From contig JAPLFH010000025.1 of the NCBI GenBank assembly GCA_026390815.1, positions 1-64,000 of the forward strand: DNA of 64,000 bases. Direction: 5' to 3'. Every line of letters starts with the position of its first letter. Within the stretch, counting starts at the first letter, position 1. Source of the DNA: Ignavibacteriales bacterium. Its GTDB lineage: Bacteria > Bacteroidota > Ignavibacteria > Ignavibacteriales > SURF-24. Below, piece after piece: positions 42,894-53,300 of the stretch. The position numbers were made by a program, and so were the translations under genes. Below the pieces are notes generated by a model that was not told the DNA's origin, made no database searches, and was given only the letters and a program-made list of their open reading frames with translations.

Positions 42894-45800
42894 TTATTTT
42901 ATCAAAACCTCCACCGGAAACAGGCATTCATAATTTATTTTAAACGCCCATCCTCCGCTGCCCTGCGATATTTTAACCAATAACATATTGGTCCCTTTCT
43001 TTAATTTTGCCATCACTTTATCTGTCTGATCTTCTACGCCACGGAAAGCATTGTTGGAGTGAATTTTTTCTTTGTTTAACCAGATTTCAACTCCATCATC
43101 AGAATTGACGTTGAAGACTATTACCTGTGCTTCTTCTGATTTTAGATTAGCTGCAGCATATGCAATACTGTTTTCCTTATCGAAATAATTGTTAATATTT
43201 ATAAGCGGGCTGCCTTCGCATTTAACTTCGCGCCATTTTATTGTCTCGCCTTTATCGGCAGTGTAAGAAGTACCAGGATTGAAATCTTTCTCTGGTCCAT
43301 AAACAAAATCGGAAATATTTTTTGAAGGATCAAAATAAAACGGTCCAACAATTTGCCAATTACAGATGTATGGGATTTTCTTTTCTAGAATTCTTGACAT
43401 AGTGAAGTGCTTTCCGTTTATAAAAAATTTTAATTCTGCTTTTCTTGTAATTGGCAAACTGTTGGCAGAAACTGAGTTGATAGAAATAACTTTGCTTTCT
43501 CCTTTGCCCAAATTGAATTGTTCTTTGATGACATCTTTGCTATCGGTTTTATTTTCATCCACAATTTTTATTTCAAATTCAGAATCAGCAATTGATCCAG
43601 GATTTTTCACTATTGTAATTCTGTTTGAATCCTCAACATAAAAAGAAACTCCACTTAATAAGGAAATCATTCCTTCTTTTTTATCTTGATCCTGATCTTG
43701 ATTCTTATCAATATATCCTTGCAGAATTTCTTCTACCGGTTTTTTAAAATCAATCTCATCAGTTAATCCTGATATTCTTTTCTTTTCGGATTTCTTCTGC
43801 ACAATCGAGTAATCGATTTCCTTTGCATTAAGACTTATTGTTATTGCTTCCTCAATGGATGTTTCTGGAATCAGGACTTTATTTGAAAAATTCTCTTCAT
43901 CACATTCAATCTTAAAAGACTTTCCGTTTACAAAAGCCTCCTTTGCTTTTTGCAAGCATGGGAATTCAATCGCATAACTTCGCTTTAGTAATTGTCCTTC
44001 ATATCTTCCTTCGGTTGGAAATATTTTAACCTGGTATTCATTTCCTATCCGTAAATATTGAATTTTTGTTGTAGCAAATTTTCCTTTTTGATATTCCTGC
44101 GAGATTCCGTCATCCTCATAAAGAATAAACTCGCCGCTCTTTCCATCTTCTCCCGGATAAGTTCTAACAACAAGCTCTTTCAACGGTTCCGTTGTCATCC
44201 GCTGAGTATAAGGTTGAATCGGTATAGGAATACCTCCTTTGGCATAGAATGGAAACTCATAAATATCTGCCCAAACGGTTTGTGTCTTTTCGTCTCCGGT
44301 ATACTTCTCTCCGGAAAACCAATTATACCAAATCCCTTTTGGAAACCACACTTTTTGATTTGCGAGATTATTTTTACCAATTCCCGGTTGCGTAATTGGT
44401 GCACAAAGAAAAGCCTCACCAAAGAAATATTGCCGTGGTGAATGATATGCCTCTTCTTTTTCAGGATATTCAATATACATTGGTCGGTTCAGCGGAATAG
44501 ATTCATTGCACGATTGCCAAGCACTTGAATAAATGTAGGGAAAGATTATTGATCGAAGATGAAATGCTTCCCGCATAGAACTAAGAAATTTTTCTTCAAA
44601 AAGCCATGGGCGCTTATCCATAGTTTTATCGCGGGTAGAATGTAACCTGAGCGCTGCAGAAGTTGCGCCGAATTGTATCCATCTTGCATTTGTTTCCGGA
44701 TTTATTCCTCCCCAATGGCCACCGATATCATGCGACCAGAAAAAACATCCAACATTTCCCGCTGTAGAAGTAAATGGAATTTCAAACTCAAGCATTTCCC
44801 AGTGGGAAGAGGCATCTCCTGAAAAATGAATTGGATGTTTATGATCTCCCCATCCACCCCAGCGACTGAATGATATTCCCCGCTTGTTATCCTTCTTTGC
44901 ATAATTGAAGTAATAATTATTCAACCACTCAAGGTTTTTTAAATCTTTATTGCCGAGAGTAAATTCAAACTGCTGCCAATCGAGCCACCAGAAATCCACA
45001 CCTTGCTTTTCTAAAGGAAGATGAGTGTTCTTAAAAAGATTATCTAGATATTTTTTGTTCGAAGCATCATAGGGAATTGTTGGTAATTTATCTTTGGGAA
45101 CGTTAGTCAGATCAACATTCATATCCTTCATAAAATCTTTGTAAGCATCTTCATGCGGCTGCACACCTTGTGCGGGATGAAGATTAAGGGTTACAAATAT
45201 TTTTTTTTGATGAAACCAACTAAGTAAATCTTCTGCATCCGGAAGCAACTCTCTGTTCCAGGACCAGCCGGTCCAACCTGCTCGATGCCAATCCATATCT
45301 AAAACCATTATATCAAGAGGAAAATTATACTGCTCATATTCCTTAACTAACTGGCGGTAATCATCTGATGAGTAGGGCCAATATCTTGAGTACCAGGAAC
45401 CGAGAGAATATTTTCTTGGTAACGGCACTTCGCCGCCAATTTTTGTAAATGATTTTAACGCAGCTTTAAAGTCGTTACCATAAGCAAACAAATACCAATC
45501 TATGCCACTCCCTTCCAGTCTGCTTGCAACCCAATCCTCTGTCAAAATAGGTCGCTTCGAATCATCCAGCAAAAACCAACCATCCCGAGAAAGAAGTCCA
45601 TCATCAAGCGGAACTTTTCCTTTAACAGCATCAAGAGTTCTGATTGTACCACCAAGATTTCCAGCATTCACTTTTCCTGGAAACCATTTTACCTGTTCGT
45701 TTCCTTTATTGATAAGAACTTCCAGATTTTCAGGAGCGAATGATTTTCCATCTTGTTTATAGACCAGCTTAAAGCGCGATGTTTCTATAATGGTTTTTCC

Positions 45801-46049
45801 AATTTCATTTTTTGTATTGAAGCCGGCAAAGTTAGTATTCCGGTTTGCAGCAAAGAGTGATGGAGAATCAATAAATTTTCCTGATTCAGAAAATTCTAAC
45901 CGAATACATTCCGGGCTTATAACCGTAAACCGCACTTTTCCATCAACAACTATTTTATCAGACGCTTGTTGTGTGTAAATATTTTCCGTGCCGATAAACG
46001 CCAATAAAACCAAAAGCAAAATTAAAAAGTTTGTTTTGATAGGTATCAA
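42894..46049 (-). CDS. Exported glycoside hydrolase family 31 enzyme with added C-terminal domain
   Basis: A signal peptide leads into an N-terminal beta domain and the GH31 barrel. The barrel shows DIMVLDMDWHRAGWTGWSWN, the nucleophile Asp in FWWLDWQQ, the acid/base Asp in FSGDASSHW, and SHDIGGHWGG. GH31 members cleave alpha-glucosides or alpha-xylosides. After the usual beta-sandwich domains (ending near residue 720) it carries about 320 extra residues. These include a highly charged linker (DKNQDQDQDKKEG) and a PA14/carbohydrate-binding-like end (FNVNSDDGVEIWLNKEKI, GTNMLLVKISQGSGGW). There is no type IX sorting domain. The cupin-type sugar isomerase-like gene lies 68 bp upstream in the same orientation. 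Confidence 0.93.
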   Translation of the reverse strand: MIPIKTNFLILLLVLLAFIGTENIYTQQASDKIVVDGKVRFTVISPECIRLEFSESGKFIDSPSLFAANRNTNFAGFNTKNEIGKTIIETSRFKLVYKQDGKSFAPENLEVLINKGNEQVKWFPGKVNAGNLGGTIRTLDAVKGKVPLDDGLLSRDGWFLLDDSKRPILTEDWVASRLEGSGIDWYLFAYGNDFKAALKSFTKIGGEVPLPRKYSLGSWYSRYWPYSSDDYRQLVKEYEQYNFPLDIMVLDMDWHRAGWTGWSWNRELLPDAEDLLSWFHQKKIFVTLNLHPAQGVQPHEDAYKDFMKDMNVDLTNVPKDKLPTIPYDASNKKYLDNLFKNTHLPLEKQGVDFWWLDWQQFEFTLGNKDLKNLEWLNNYYFNYAKKDNKRGISFSRWGGWGDHKHPIHFSGDASSHWEMLEFEIPFTSTAGNVGCFFWSHDIGGHWGGINPETNARWIQFGATSAALRLHSTRDKTMDKRPWLFEEKFLSSMREAFHLRSIIFPYIYSSAWQSCNESIPLNRPMYIEYPEKEEAYHSPRQYFFGEAFLCAPITQPGIGKNNLANQKVWFPKGIWYNWFSGEKYTGDEKTQTVWADIYEFPFYAKGGIPIPIQPYTQRMTTEPLKELVVRTYPGEDGKSGEFILYEDDGISQEYQKGKFATTKIQYLRIGNEYQVKIFPTEGRYEGQLLKRSYAIEFPCLQKAKEAFVNGKSFKIECDEENFSNKVLIPETSIEEAITISLNAKEIDYSIVQKKSEKKRISGLTDEIDFKKPVEEILQGYIDKNQDQDQDKKEGMISLLSGVSFYVEDSNRITIVKNPGSIADSEFEIKIVDENKTDSKDVIKEQFNLGKGESKVISINSVSANSLPITRKAELKFFINGKHFTMSRILEKKIPYICNWQIVGPFYFDPSKNISDFVYGPEKDFNPGTSYTADKGETIKWREVKCEGSPLININNYFDKENSIAYAAANLKSEEAQVIVFNVNSDDGVEIWLNKEKIHSNNAFRGVEDQTDKVMAKLKKGTNMLLVKISQGSGGWAFKINYECLFPVEVLIK

Positions 46050-46117
46050 TTTTGTTCTCCAATTTATTTGTTAGAACTATGTTATTATCGTCCGCTTAGA
46101 AAGTCGGACTTGAAAAA

Positions 46118-47320
46118 CTATTTATAATTCGGAAGCATCGGCACATCCGGGTTTACATCCGGACCAAAGAATTTATAAATAATTAAATTTTTATCACCTG
46201 TGTTAAATACTTCTAATTGTTGGATCGCTCTGTTGTGGCATACGAGCAACTCATCATTATCAAAATTTTCTCCTTCGATTTCAACTCCACCATAAATTCC
46301 CTTGCCGCGCCATACTAATATATTGTAAGCTCCGTTATCCTTACAAATAAATTTTCCATTCGGGCAAACAACCAATCTTTTTCCTGAAAATTTTTGTGTG
46401 TTATAGAATATCCAGGATTCTTCCCCACCTAAATTCTTAGTCTCTTCAATCAGTACAGGTGGAGTATGCCGGTTTTCATAAAAATATGGATCACCGCTTA
46501 CTTGCCAGTTTATCATATCAAGAATAATTTTCTCGCCAAATTTTTCTCTATCTCCTTTCCGAACATCTTTAAATAATAATTCTTTAGAAATTATTTTTCC
46601 GCCCGTGTTCGCTTGCAACATAGAAAAAACATCGGAATCTTCCTGAAGCTCAATTGTTAGCGCAGTACCTGGTGCGTGAAGCGTACCCGATGGAACATGA
46701 AAACCATCACCCGGTAATTGTTTGTATGCCCGCGAGTGTTGAAGAATTGCATCGTCTTTCCATTCTATTAAATGTGGAAGAAGTACATCATATTTTTTCT
46801 GTTGAGTAATATATGGATGAACTCCAAAAAATGTTTCAGGATGTTTTCCCATTTCAACATCTTCAGGAAAATAGTAAGCTTCTTCTTTGGAATTGCATCC
46901 AACTAATTTTGCATGTTCCTGCATTTGATGAATATGATATGGCAGTCGGTATTCATAATCAAATATTTTGGGCAGCCGCCCTAATCCGCTATGTTTTGAC
47001 GAATATTCTTCCCCCACAATTGATTCGGGAGCAATCTCAACCGCTTCCTTAAGAGTAATTATATTTCCAGAAGAAAATTTTATAAAACTTAATCCTTCAT
47101 CCGGAACAGAAATTTTATTATCAGCTTTTGTTGTAGAACCAATCCATCGTTCACAAATTCCACCACGTTCGCCAAGTTCATACATTTCATTCGGCAATCC
47201 CAGCCTTCTTCCGGGTGGAAGAAAATCTCTGGCAACCCAGGCTGGTTCCAATCTAAGTATACCATCCGTCATCTCAATTTCTGCTTCAATTAATTTTCTA
47301 ATTTCATCTTTTCTTTCCAT
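46118..47320 (-). CDS. Cupin protein related to class I mannose-6-phosphate isomerase
   Basis: The 400-aa protein has the bicupin pattern of ManA-type isomerases. It shows YHIHQMQEHA near residue 129 (metal ligands), YYFPEDVEMGKHPETFFGVHPYI, and the second cupin segment GDGFHVPSGTLHAPGTALTIELQEDSD. It begins with WVARDFLPPGRRLGLP. Members without proof of isomerase activity are common, so the exact reaction is open. No signal peptide is present. It precedes the GH31 gene in the same transcript, which fits a role in using the released sugars. Confidence 0.82.
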   Translation of the reverse strand: MERKDEIRKLIEAEIEMTDGILRLEPAWVARDFLPPGRRLGLPNEMYELGERGGICERWIGSTTKADNKISVPDEGLSFIKFSSGNIITLKEAVEIAPESIVGEEYSSKHSGLGRLPKIFDYEYRLPYHIHQMQEHAKLVGCNSKEEAYYFPEDVEMGKHPETFFGVHPYITQQKKYDVLLPHLIEWKDDAILQHSRAYKQLPGDGFHVPSGTLHAPGTALTIELQEDSDVFSMLQANTGGKIISKELLFKDVRKGDREKFGEKIILDMINWQVSGDPYFYENRHTPPVLIEETKNLGGEESWIFYNTQKFSGKRLVVCPNGKFICKDNGAYNILVWRGKGIYGGVEIEGENFDNDELLVCHNRAIQQLEVFNTGDKNLIIYKFFGPDVNPDVPMLPNYK

Positions 47321-47581
47321 TTATGCTCTCCAATGCTATGAATCTAATTAATCTATAATTCCTGTACTCAAATTAAAATTTAGGTGTATTGAATGCAACA
47401 GAATGAAGCAATTCTTTTGGAAAGCGTATCATCAAGAAAACTATGTTGAGAAAATAAGTCCCCACATTCATTTAGTGAAAGATTAATTATTATTAATCTT
47501 TCCTTAAGATAAAATTAATGTTCATATACTAAGTTTCATTTGTGAGTTTAAGATTTAACATAAAAACAAAAGGAGAAAAAA

Positions 47582-47878
47582 ATGAAAATTAAATCTTTGG
47601 TCTACTTGGTATTAGCTGCTTTCGTATTTGTAGCTTTCAATAATACCTCTGCGCAGGACAAGGTAACAAAAACTCCTGTAAAGAAAGTTGAACAAAAAAT
47701 TGCAGCTAAAGACAAGAAAGTTGCAGTTGAAGAAAAGAAAATTGCAGCCAACGATAAGAAAGTTGCAGTTGAAAAAAAGGAAGTAGTTAAAAAGAAAGCT
47801 GTTGTTAAAGGAGTTAAGAAAGCTCATCACAAAAAAATGATGAAAAAAGAAGTAGCTCCGGAAGCTGTAACTAAGTAA
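47582..47878 (+). CDS. Small exported Lys-rich protein
   Basis: The 98-aa protein has a signal peptide (LVYLVLAAFVFVAFNNTSAQ) followed by a low-complexity body of Lys, Ala, Val and Glu with a repeated KKVAVE-KKIAA unit. No domain is recognised. The repeats are heptad-like and could form a charged helix. The start has a strong AAAGGAG site 6 bases away, and a terminator follows. The OmpR-type response regulator gene begins 72 bp downstream, so this may be a target or an input of that pair; only position supports it. Confidence 0.85.
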   Translation: MKIKSLVYLVLAAFVFVAFNNTSAQDKVTKTPVKKVEQKIAAKDKKVAVEEKKIAANDKKVAVEKKEVVKKKAVVKGVKKAHHKKMMKKEVAPEAVTK

Positions 47879-47903
47879 ATATTTCTTTTAAATAGTATTG
47901 CTT

Positions 47904-47936
47904 AAAAAGGAGAGGTTTTAACTCTCCTTTTTTTTT
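47904..47936 (+). terminator. Rho-independent terminator
   Basis: The hairpin AAAGGAGAG with CTCTCCTTT around a 7-base loop is followed by a T run. It lies 26 bases after the Lys-rich gene and separates it from the response-regulator gene. Confidence 0.88.
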
Positions 47937-47950
47937 AATATTTTTTTCAT

Positions 47951-48625
47951 ATGAAAATTTTGCTTGTTGAAGACGAAAAAAAGGTTGCTTCATTTATTAA
48001 AAAGGGATTGGAAGAAGAATACTATTCGGTGGATGTTGCCGAGGATGGTAAAGCCGGTCTTGATTACGCTTTTACTAATGAATATGATCTATTTATCTTT
48101 GACGTAATGCTCCCTTATAAAAATGGAATTTCTATTGTAAGAGAAATAAGATCTCATAAAATCACTACGCCCATTTTACTCCTTACTGCCAAAGATAGAG
48201 TTGAAGATAAAGTTGAGGGTTTGGATGCCGGCGCTGATGATTATCTTACAAAACCCTTTGCCTTTGAAGAACTGCTTGCCAGAATAAGATCCTTGCTTAG
48301 AAGAAAAGAAAGAGAGCCATCAATCCAGCTAAAAGCCGCTGATTTAATTTTAGATACTCAAACTCATAAAGTAACCAGGAATAATCGGGAGATAGTATTA
48401 ACACCACGAGAATATGCCATACTTGAATATTTGCTTAGGAATAAGAATAAAGTAATTTCCAGAACCAAATTAACAGAACATGTTTATGATTATCATTTTG
48501 ACCCCCAAACAAATGTAATTGAAGTTTACATTAATAAACTGCGTAATAAAATAAACAAAGACTATGAAAATCAGTTATTATACACCGTACGTGGAATTGG
48601 TTACATTATAAAAGACAGCGATTAA
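47951..48625 (+). CDS. OmpR-family response regulator
   Basis: The 224-aa protein has a receiver (LLVEDEKKVA, phospho-acceptor Asp in FIFDVMLPY near residue 51, Lys in YLTKPFAF) and an OmpR winged helix (LTPREYAILEYLLRNKNKVISR, FDPQTNVIEVYINKLRNKI). It binds DNA as a transcription regulator. The ATG of its kinase follows the stop codon without a gap, so the two are translated together. Confidence 0.95.
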   Translation: MKILLVEDEKKVASFIKKGLEEEYYSVDVAEDGKAGLDYAFTNEYDLFIFDVMLPYKNGISIVREIRSHKITTPILLLTAKDRVEDKVEGLDAGADDYLTKPFAFEELLARIRSLLRRKEREPSIQLKAADLILDTQTHKVTRNNREIVLTPREYAILEYLLRNKNKVISRTKLTEHVYDYHFDPQTNVIEVYINKLRNKINKDYENQLLYTVRGIGYIIKDSD

Positions 48626-50059
48626 ATGATGCTGGCACAATTAAAATATTCTATTAAGACTACACGATTTAAAACTACAATTTGGTATTCCATGCTTTTT
48701 CTTGCACTGGAAACGCTGATTGGTTTAATCCTTTATTTCCAATTACATTCCAATTTAACTAAACAATTGGATAACTCATTAAGCCGGCAGGCGGAGGCGA
48801 TTTATATTTTAGTTTCGCAAAGCAAAGTTGATATGACCGATTTCAAACCAGATTCCATTTACAGCTCTACGGATGAATTTGTTTATAACCTGATTTATGA
48901 AGCTGTGGTATTCAATCCTCGGAATACTTACGTACAAGTTCAGTTTAAAAACAAATTGATTTATAAAACAGATAATCTTGAGAATATCAAATTGGAATTC
49001 CCTGGGATTAACAAAAAGAAAACAGGCATTACAGTATATAAGGATCAGCGTATATCCACTTTACTTATTAGAGCCGCTTATCTTGAAAAAGGAAATTATA
49101 AAATTATAGTTGCATATCCAGATAAACTGATAGAACAAACGCTGGATAACTTTATTGATATTTATGTTATTCTATCTCCAATCTTTTTTATTATTGCTGT
49201 GTTAGGAGGCTTTTTAATATCAGCAAAAGCTCTTTCAAGAATTGATTCTATAATAGCAAAGACAAATGAAATTACAGCGCAAAATTTAAATGAAACAATT
49301 GAAGGAGCGGAATTCAATGATGAATACGGACGGTTGGTTAGAACAATGAATGCGATGGTGCAAAGAATTAAAACCTCCATTGATTATATGAATCAGTTTT
49401 CTATTTCTGCTTCTCACGAACTCAAAACTCCACTTACAATTTTGCGGGGTGAAATTGAAGTAGCGATGAAATCGGCAAAAACAGTTGAAGAATTCAAATC
49501 TGTTTTATCAAGCAACTATGAAGAAACAATTAGATTAACGAAAATTGTTGACCGGATATTTTATATATCAAAACTTGATAATGCACTGATTTCAATAAAA
49601 AAAGAAACAGTAAGCTGGCTTGAATTTCTTGAAGAAACAATTTTGCCACTTGAGATTCTTGGTAAAGAAAAAAAAATGAAGCTTGTGCTTGATATTGACG
49701 CTGATACCGAAATTGAAATTGATACTGAATTAATGAAGGAGGCATTAAATAATTTAATTGATAATGCAATAAAGTATGGCGATGAAAATCAACCAGTAAT
49801 TGTTAGAAGTGTGCTTGTAAATAACCAGGTAAAGCTTGCCGTTATCAACAAAGGGACAGGAATACCCGCAGAAGAAATCCCCAAAATCTTCGATCGGTTT
49901 TATAGAATAGAAATATCCAGAAGCCGGTCTACCGGTGGTGTTGGATTGGGCTTGGCAATTGTTAAATCAATTATAAACTGGCATAATGGAAAAATCGAAG
50001 TAATTTCTGAATTAGGCAAAGAAACGCAATTCATAATTACTCTGGAAATAAAAAAGTAA
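48626..50059 (+). CDS. HAMP-domain sensor histidine kinase
   Basis: The 477-aa protein has two membrane helices (near residues 20-42 and 175-197) around a periplasmic sensor of about 130 residues. A HAMP domain follows, then a HisKA domain (SISASHELKTPLTILRGE, His near residue 262) and a HATPase (NAIKYGDENQP, FDRFYRIEISRSRSTGGVGLGLAIV). It is the partner of the OmpR regulator directly upstream. The architecture is that of the CusS/QseC-type kinases; the signal is unknown. Confidence 0.94.
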   Translation: MMLAQLKYSIKTTRFKTTIWYSMLFLALETLIGLILYFQLHSNLTKQLDNSLSRQAEAIYILVSQSKVDMTDFKPDSIYSSTDEFVYNLIYEAVVFNPRNTYVQVQFKNKLIYKTDNLENIKLEFPGINKKKTGITVYKDQRISTLLIRAAYLEKGNYKIIVAYPDKLIEQTLDNFIDIYVILSPIFFIIAVLGGFLISAKALSRIDSIIAKTNEITAQNLNETIEGAEFNDEYGRLVRTMNAMVQRIKTSIDYMNQFSISASHELKTPLTILRGEIEVAMKSAKTVEEFKSVLSSNYEETIRLTKIVDRIFYISKLDNALISIKKETVSWLEFLEETILPLEILGKEKKMKLVLDIDADTEIEIDTELMKEALNNLIDNAIKYGDENQPVIVRSVLVNNQVKLAVINKGTGIPAEEIPKIFDRFYRIEISRSRSTGGVGLGLAIVKSIINWHNGKIEVISELGKETQFIITLEIKK

Positions 50060-50376
50060 AAGTGAACTTCATTCCAACGTTTTCTTTGGTTCTGTTATTT
50101 AATATGGAGCAATTGGTTTCTACAAGATTTACCTGAATACAGGCGGAATGGGTTTGCAAAAGATAGAATCATTTAAATAATGTGGCTGGTTCGGGGAAAA
50201 AAAGAATCTCTTTTGTTCAAATTGAAGGAGATCATTATCCCCAAATAAATATCGCAACAAATTTTAGTTTTAAAATTGATCGAAAAAGTTCATTGGATTA
50301 AGAAAGGCTGCAAATGCTCTTCAGTTTTATTAGAAATATCCGATAATTAATCATTTAATAAACTTCCGTTTGAATT
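50060..50376. other. Intergenic region with possible small remnant
   Basis: Between the HAMP kinase and the 1419-aa kinase there is no intact gene. A plus-strand frame near 50200-50280 (KKRISFVQIEGDHYPQINIAT, cut by a stop) looks protein-like but has no start or known motif. The leader before 50377 is AT-rich. Confidence 0.4.
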
Positions 50377-53300
50377 ATGAATTTTTTCCGTTTTTGCTCC
50401 AAGCTTTGGCTGTTTTTTAATAAAGGAAAACACACCGCTGTTAACTTTAATGCGGCAGTAATATTATTTGTTTTATTAGTTACTCACTCAATTCATTCAC
50501 AAAGTTATTCTGTACGTACTTACACCGTTGAAGATGGATTACCGACCAACTTTGTTAACGATGTTGCCCAAGATGAATCCGGCAGAATGTGGTTTGCAAC
50601 CGAAGTTGGTGTTTCCGTTTATGATGGTTATAGCTGGAAAAACTTTGACGAAAAGGATGGTTTGCCAAACACTGAATATTACAGATTAAAAATTGACCAA
50701 AAGAACATTGTATGGGTTATCTCATCTTTTATTAACGGTAATATTGCAAAATATGAGTACAATAAATGGAAAATTTCCTCGGGCTTTTTGAGTAAGCCTA
50801 ATTCAAAAATATCCGTGCGCTCTTTTGATGTTTCCTACATAGATAACATACCACAGCTTTGTTTTGGAACTACCAATGGAATTTATCTTTTCAAAAATAA
50901 TATATGGACACACTTATCAAAAGAAGATGGGTTATTAGATAACAACGTTTATACGGTTAAGTTTTACCAGGGAAAGTTTTTCATATGTACTCAAAAGGGT
51001 ATTTCAATTTTGGAGGGGAATAAAATTGACAACAATTTAAATTCATTGATAAAGGCACCTTCCAATCAAATACTTTCAATTGATTTTGAAAATAAATCTA
51101 CCAATGAATCAATTTATTGGCTGCTTGGAAAAGGCTGGATTGGCTCTTTAGAAAATAATAAGTTCAAACTGTTATCACCAAAAATTCCTATGACTTTTTA
51201 CCCTTCAAGAATACAATATTTTTTGCTTAATGATGAAAGAGGCAGAATTTATTATGGAAATGAATTAGAAAAACTTTTTATTGAAAAGAAAACGGGAAAA
51301 TTAAACACGCTTGGTTTAGATAATGGTTTTATTAGTAATGGCGCCTCAAACATTTTTCGCGATCGCGAACAAAATATATGGTTTCCTTCTCCAAGAGGAA
51401 TTGATTTAGTTAGTAGCTTAAGATTTCAGAACTATTTCCTTTCAAATGGTTTACTCGAAAATGAAGTTACGGCTATTTTAGAAGTTGAGCCGGAAAAATT
51501 CATTCTAGGACACAATCTTGGTTTTACAATTTTAGAAAACGAAAAGTTCAAGTCTTTTTCTTTGAAAAATATTATTAAAGGAGATCCCATCTCTCCGCGG
51601 GTTTTAGATTTAAGTAAAGATCGCACAGGAACAGTTTGGATGGCTCTATCTTACCTTGGAGTTGGAAAATTAAAAAAAGATGGCTCATTCGAAATATTAA
51701 AACACCCTTCCAATACTCAATTTACTTCCGTTCTTGCAGATCCAAAAGGAAATATATGGGTGGGTTCTAACAATGGATTATTTAAAATAGCAAATGACAA
51801 ACTTGTATTGGCTACTGACGTATCTCCTTATAGTATATCACTAAGAAAACTATTTTATAATGGTGATGGAGAAATAATTGCCACTTCTACCGGGGGGCTT
51901 TTTATTTTTAAAAATAATAAATTCAAAAGAATACTTTCCAAAAGTGATATGCTTAACAGCAATTTTTCAATCCATAATTATTCTAAAGGAAAGAAATTAA
52001 TAGGAACCGTTCGGGGTTTAGCTGTTTTAGAAAACGGTACATTAAAACCATTTAAAGAAAACAACCTTGAGATAAACAAAAAAATCTTTTTTATTATACA
52101 AGACAAAGAAAAGAATTATTGGTTTGGCACCAACGATGGCGTCGTTAAATGGGATGGTGTTGAATCAAAGCGATATAGTAGAGAAAATGGACTATCGGGA
52201 AGTGAAACAAATCGTGCTGCAGGAATAGTAGATTCAAATGGCAGAGTCTGGATTGGAACTGATCGTGGTTTATCCTGCTATCTTAAAGAATATGATTACC
52301 CGGCACCGGTACCGGTTCCACAACTTTTGTCTATCGAAGATCATAATGGAAAAAACTTTTCTGCTATGTCTGAGCTAAGTTTTAATCACGACAATAACAC
52401 GCTATCATTTCATTATAGAGGAATTTCGTTTATTAATGAAAAACTGATCCGTTACAGAGTAAAACTGGAGGGATTTGATAACAAATGGCAGGATGCGATT
52501 AATAATGTTGTTGTTAGGTATACAAACTTGAAACCAGGGAAGTACCGGTTTTCATTCGAAACAAAAAACCCGATGGGAGAATGGAGTAAAACAACTAGTT
52601 CCGCAGAAATAACAATCCGCGGTGCTTTCTATAACCAATGGTGGTTTTATTTAATTGTTGTTGTTTTATTAGGACTCATTTACTTCTGGGCATACATATT
52701 CCTATCCCAAAAAAGATATAATAAAAAACTGTCCGGTGAAGTAATAATAAGAACCAAAGAGTTAAAAGAATCGGAAGAAAAGTTTAGGACACTTGTTCAA
52801 AATGCACCCAACTTCATTTGCACTTTAAATAAAAGCGGGGAAATTTTATTCCTAAACAAATCTTACCCGGGTTACTATAACCAGAATATTATTAAAACAA
52901 ATATCCGGGAATACATTCCCGTAGAAAGGATTGGAGAAGTAGATCAGATTCTAAAAAAAGTGTTCGAACAAAAAATTGTTTCCAACTTTGAAATTAATAT
53001 AAAAAATGCCAATGGAAATGATTTGTGGTTAGAGAGTACTGTTGGACCTGTTGTAACAGGAAACCATGTTGTAGAGGCAATTGCTATTATTACAAATATA
53101 ACCGAACGGAAACAGGCAGAATTAGCACGGCGAGAAATTGAAGAACGGCAATCAGCAATTCTGAACTCTATGCCAATCGTTCTATACACAGCAGAAACCC
53201 CCAGCCCATATGATGCAACATGGATGACTGACAATATTCAATTAGTAACGGGATTTTCGGTTGACCTTTTTTTGAATCAACCATATTTCTGGAGTTCACG

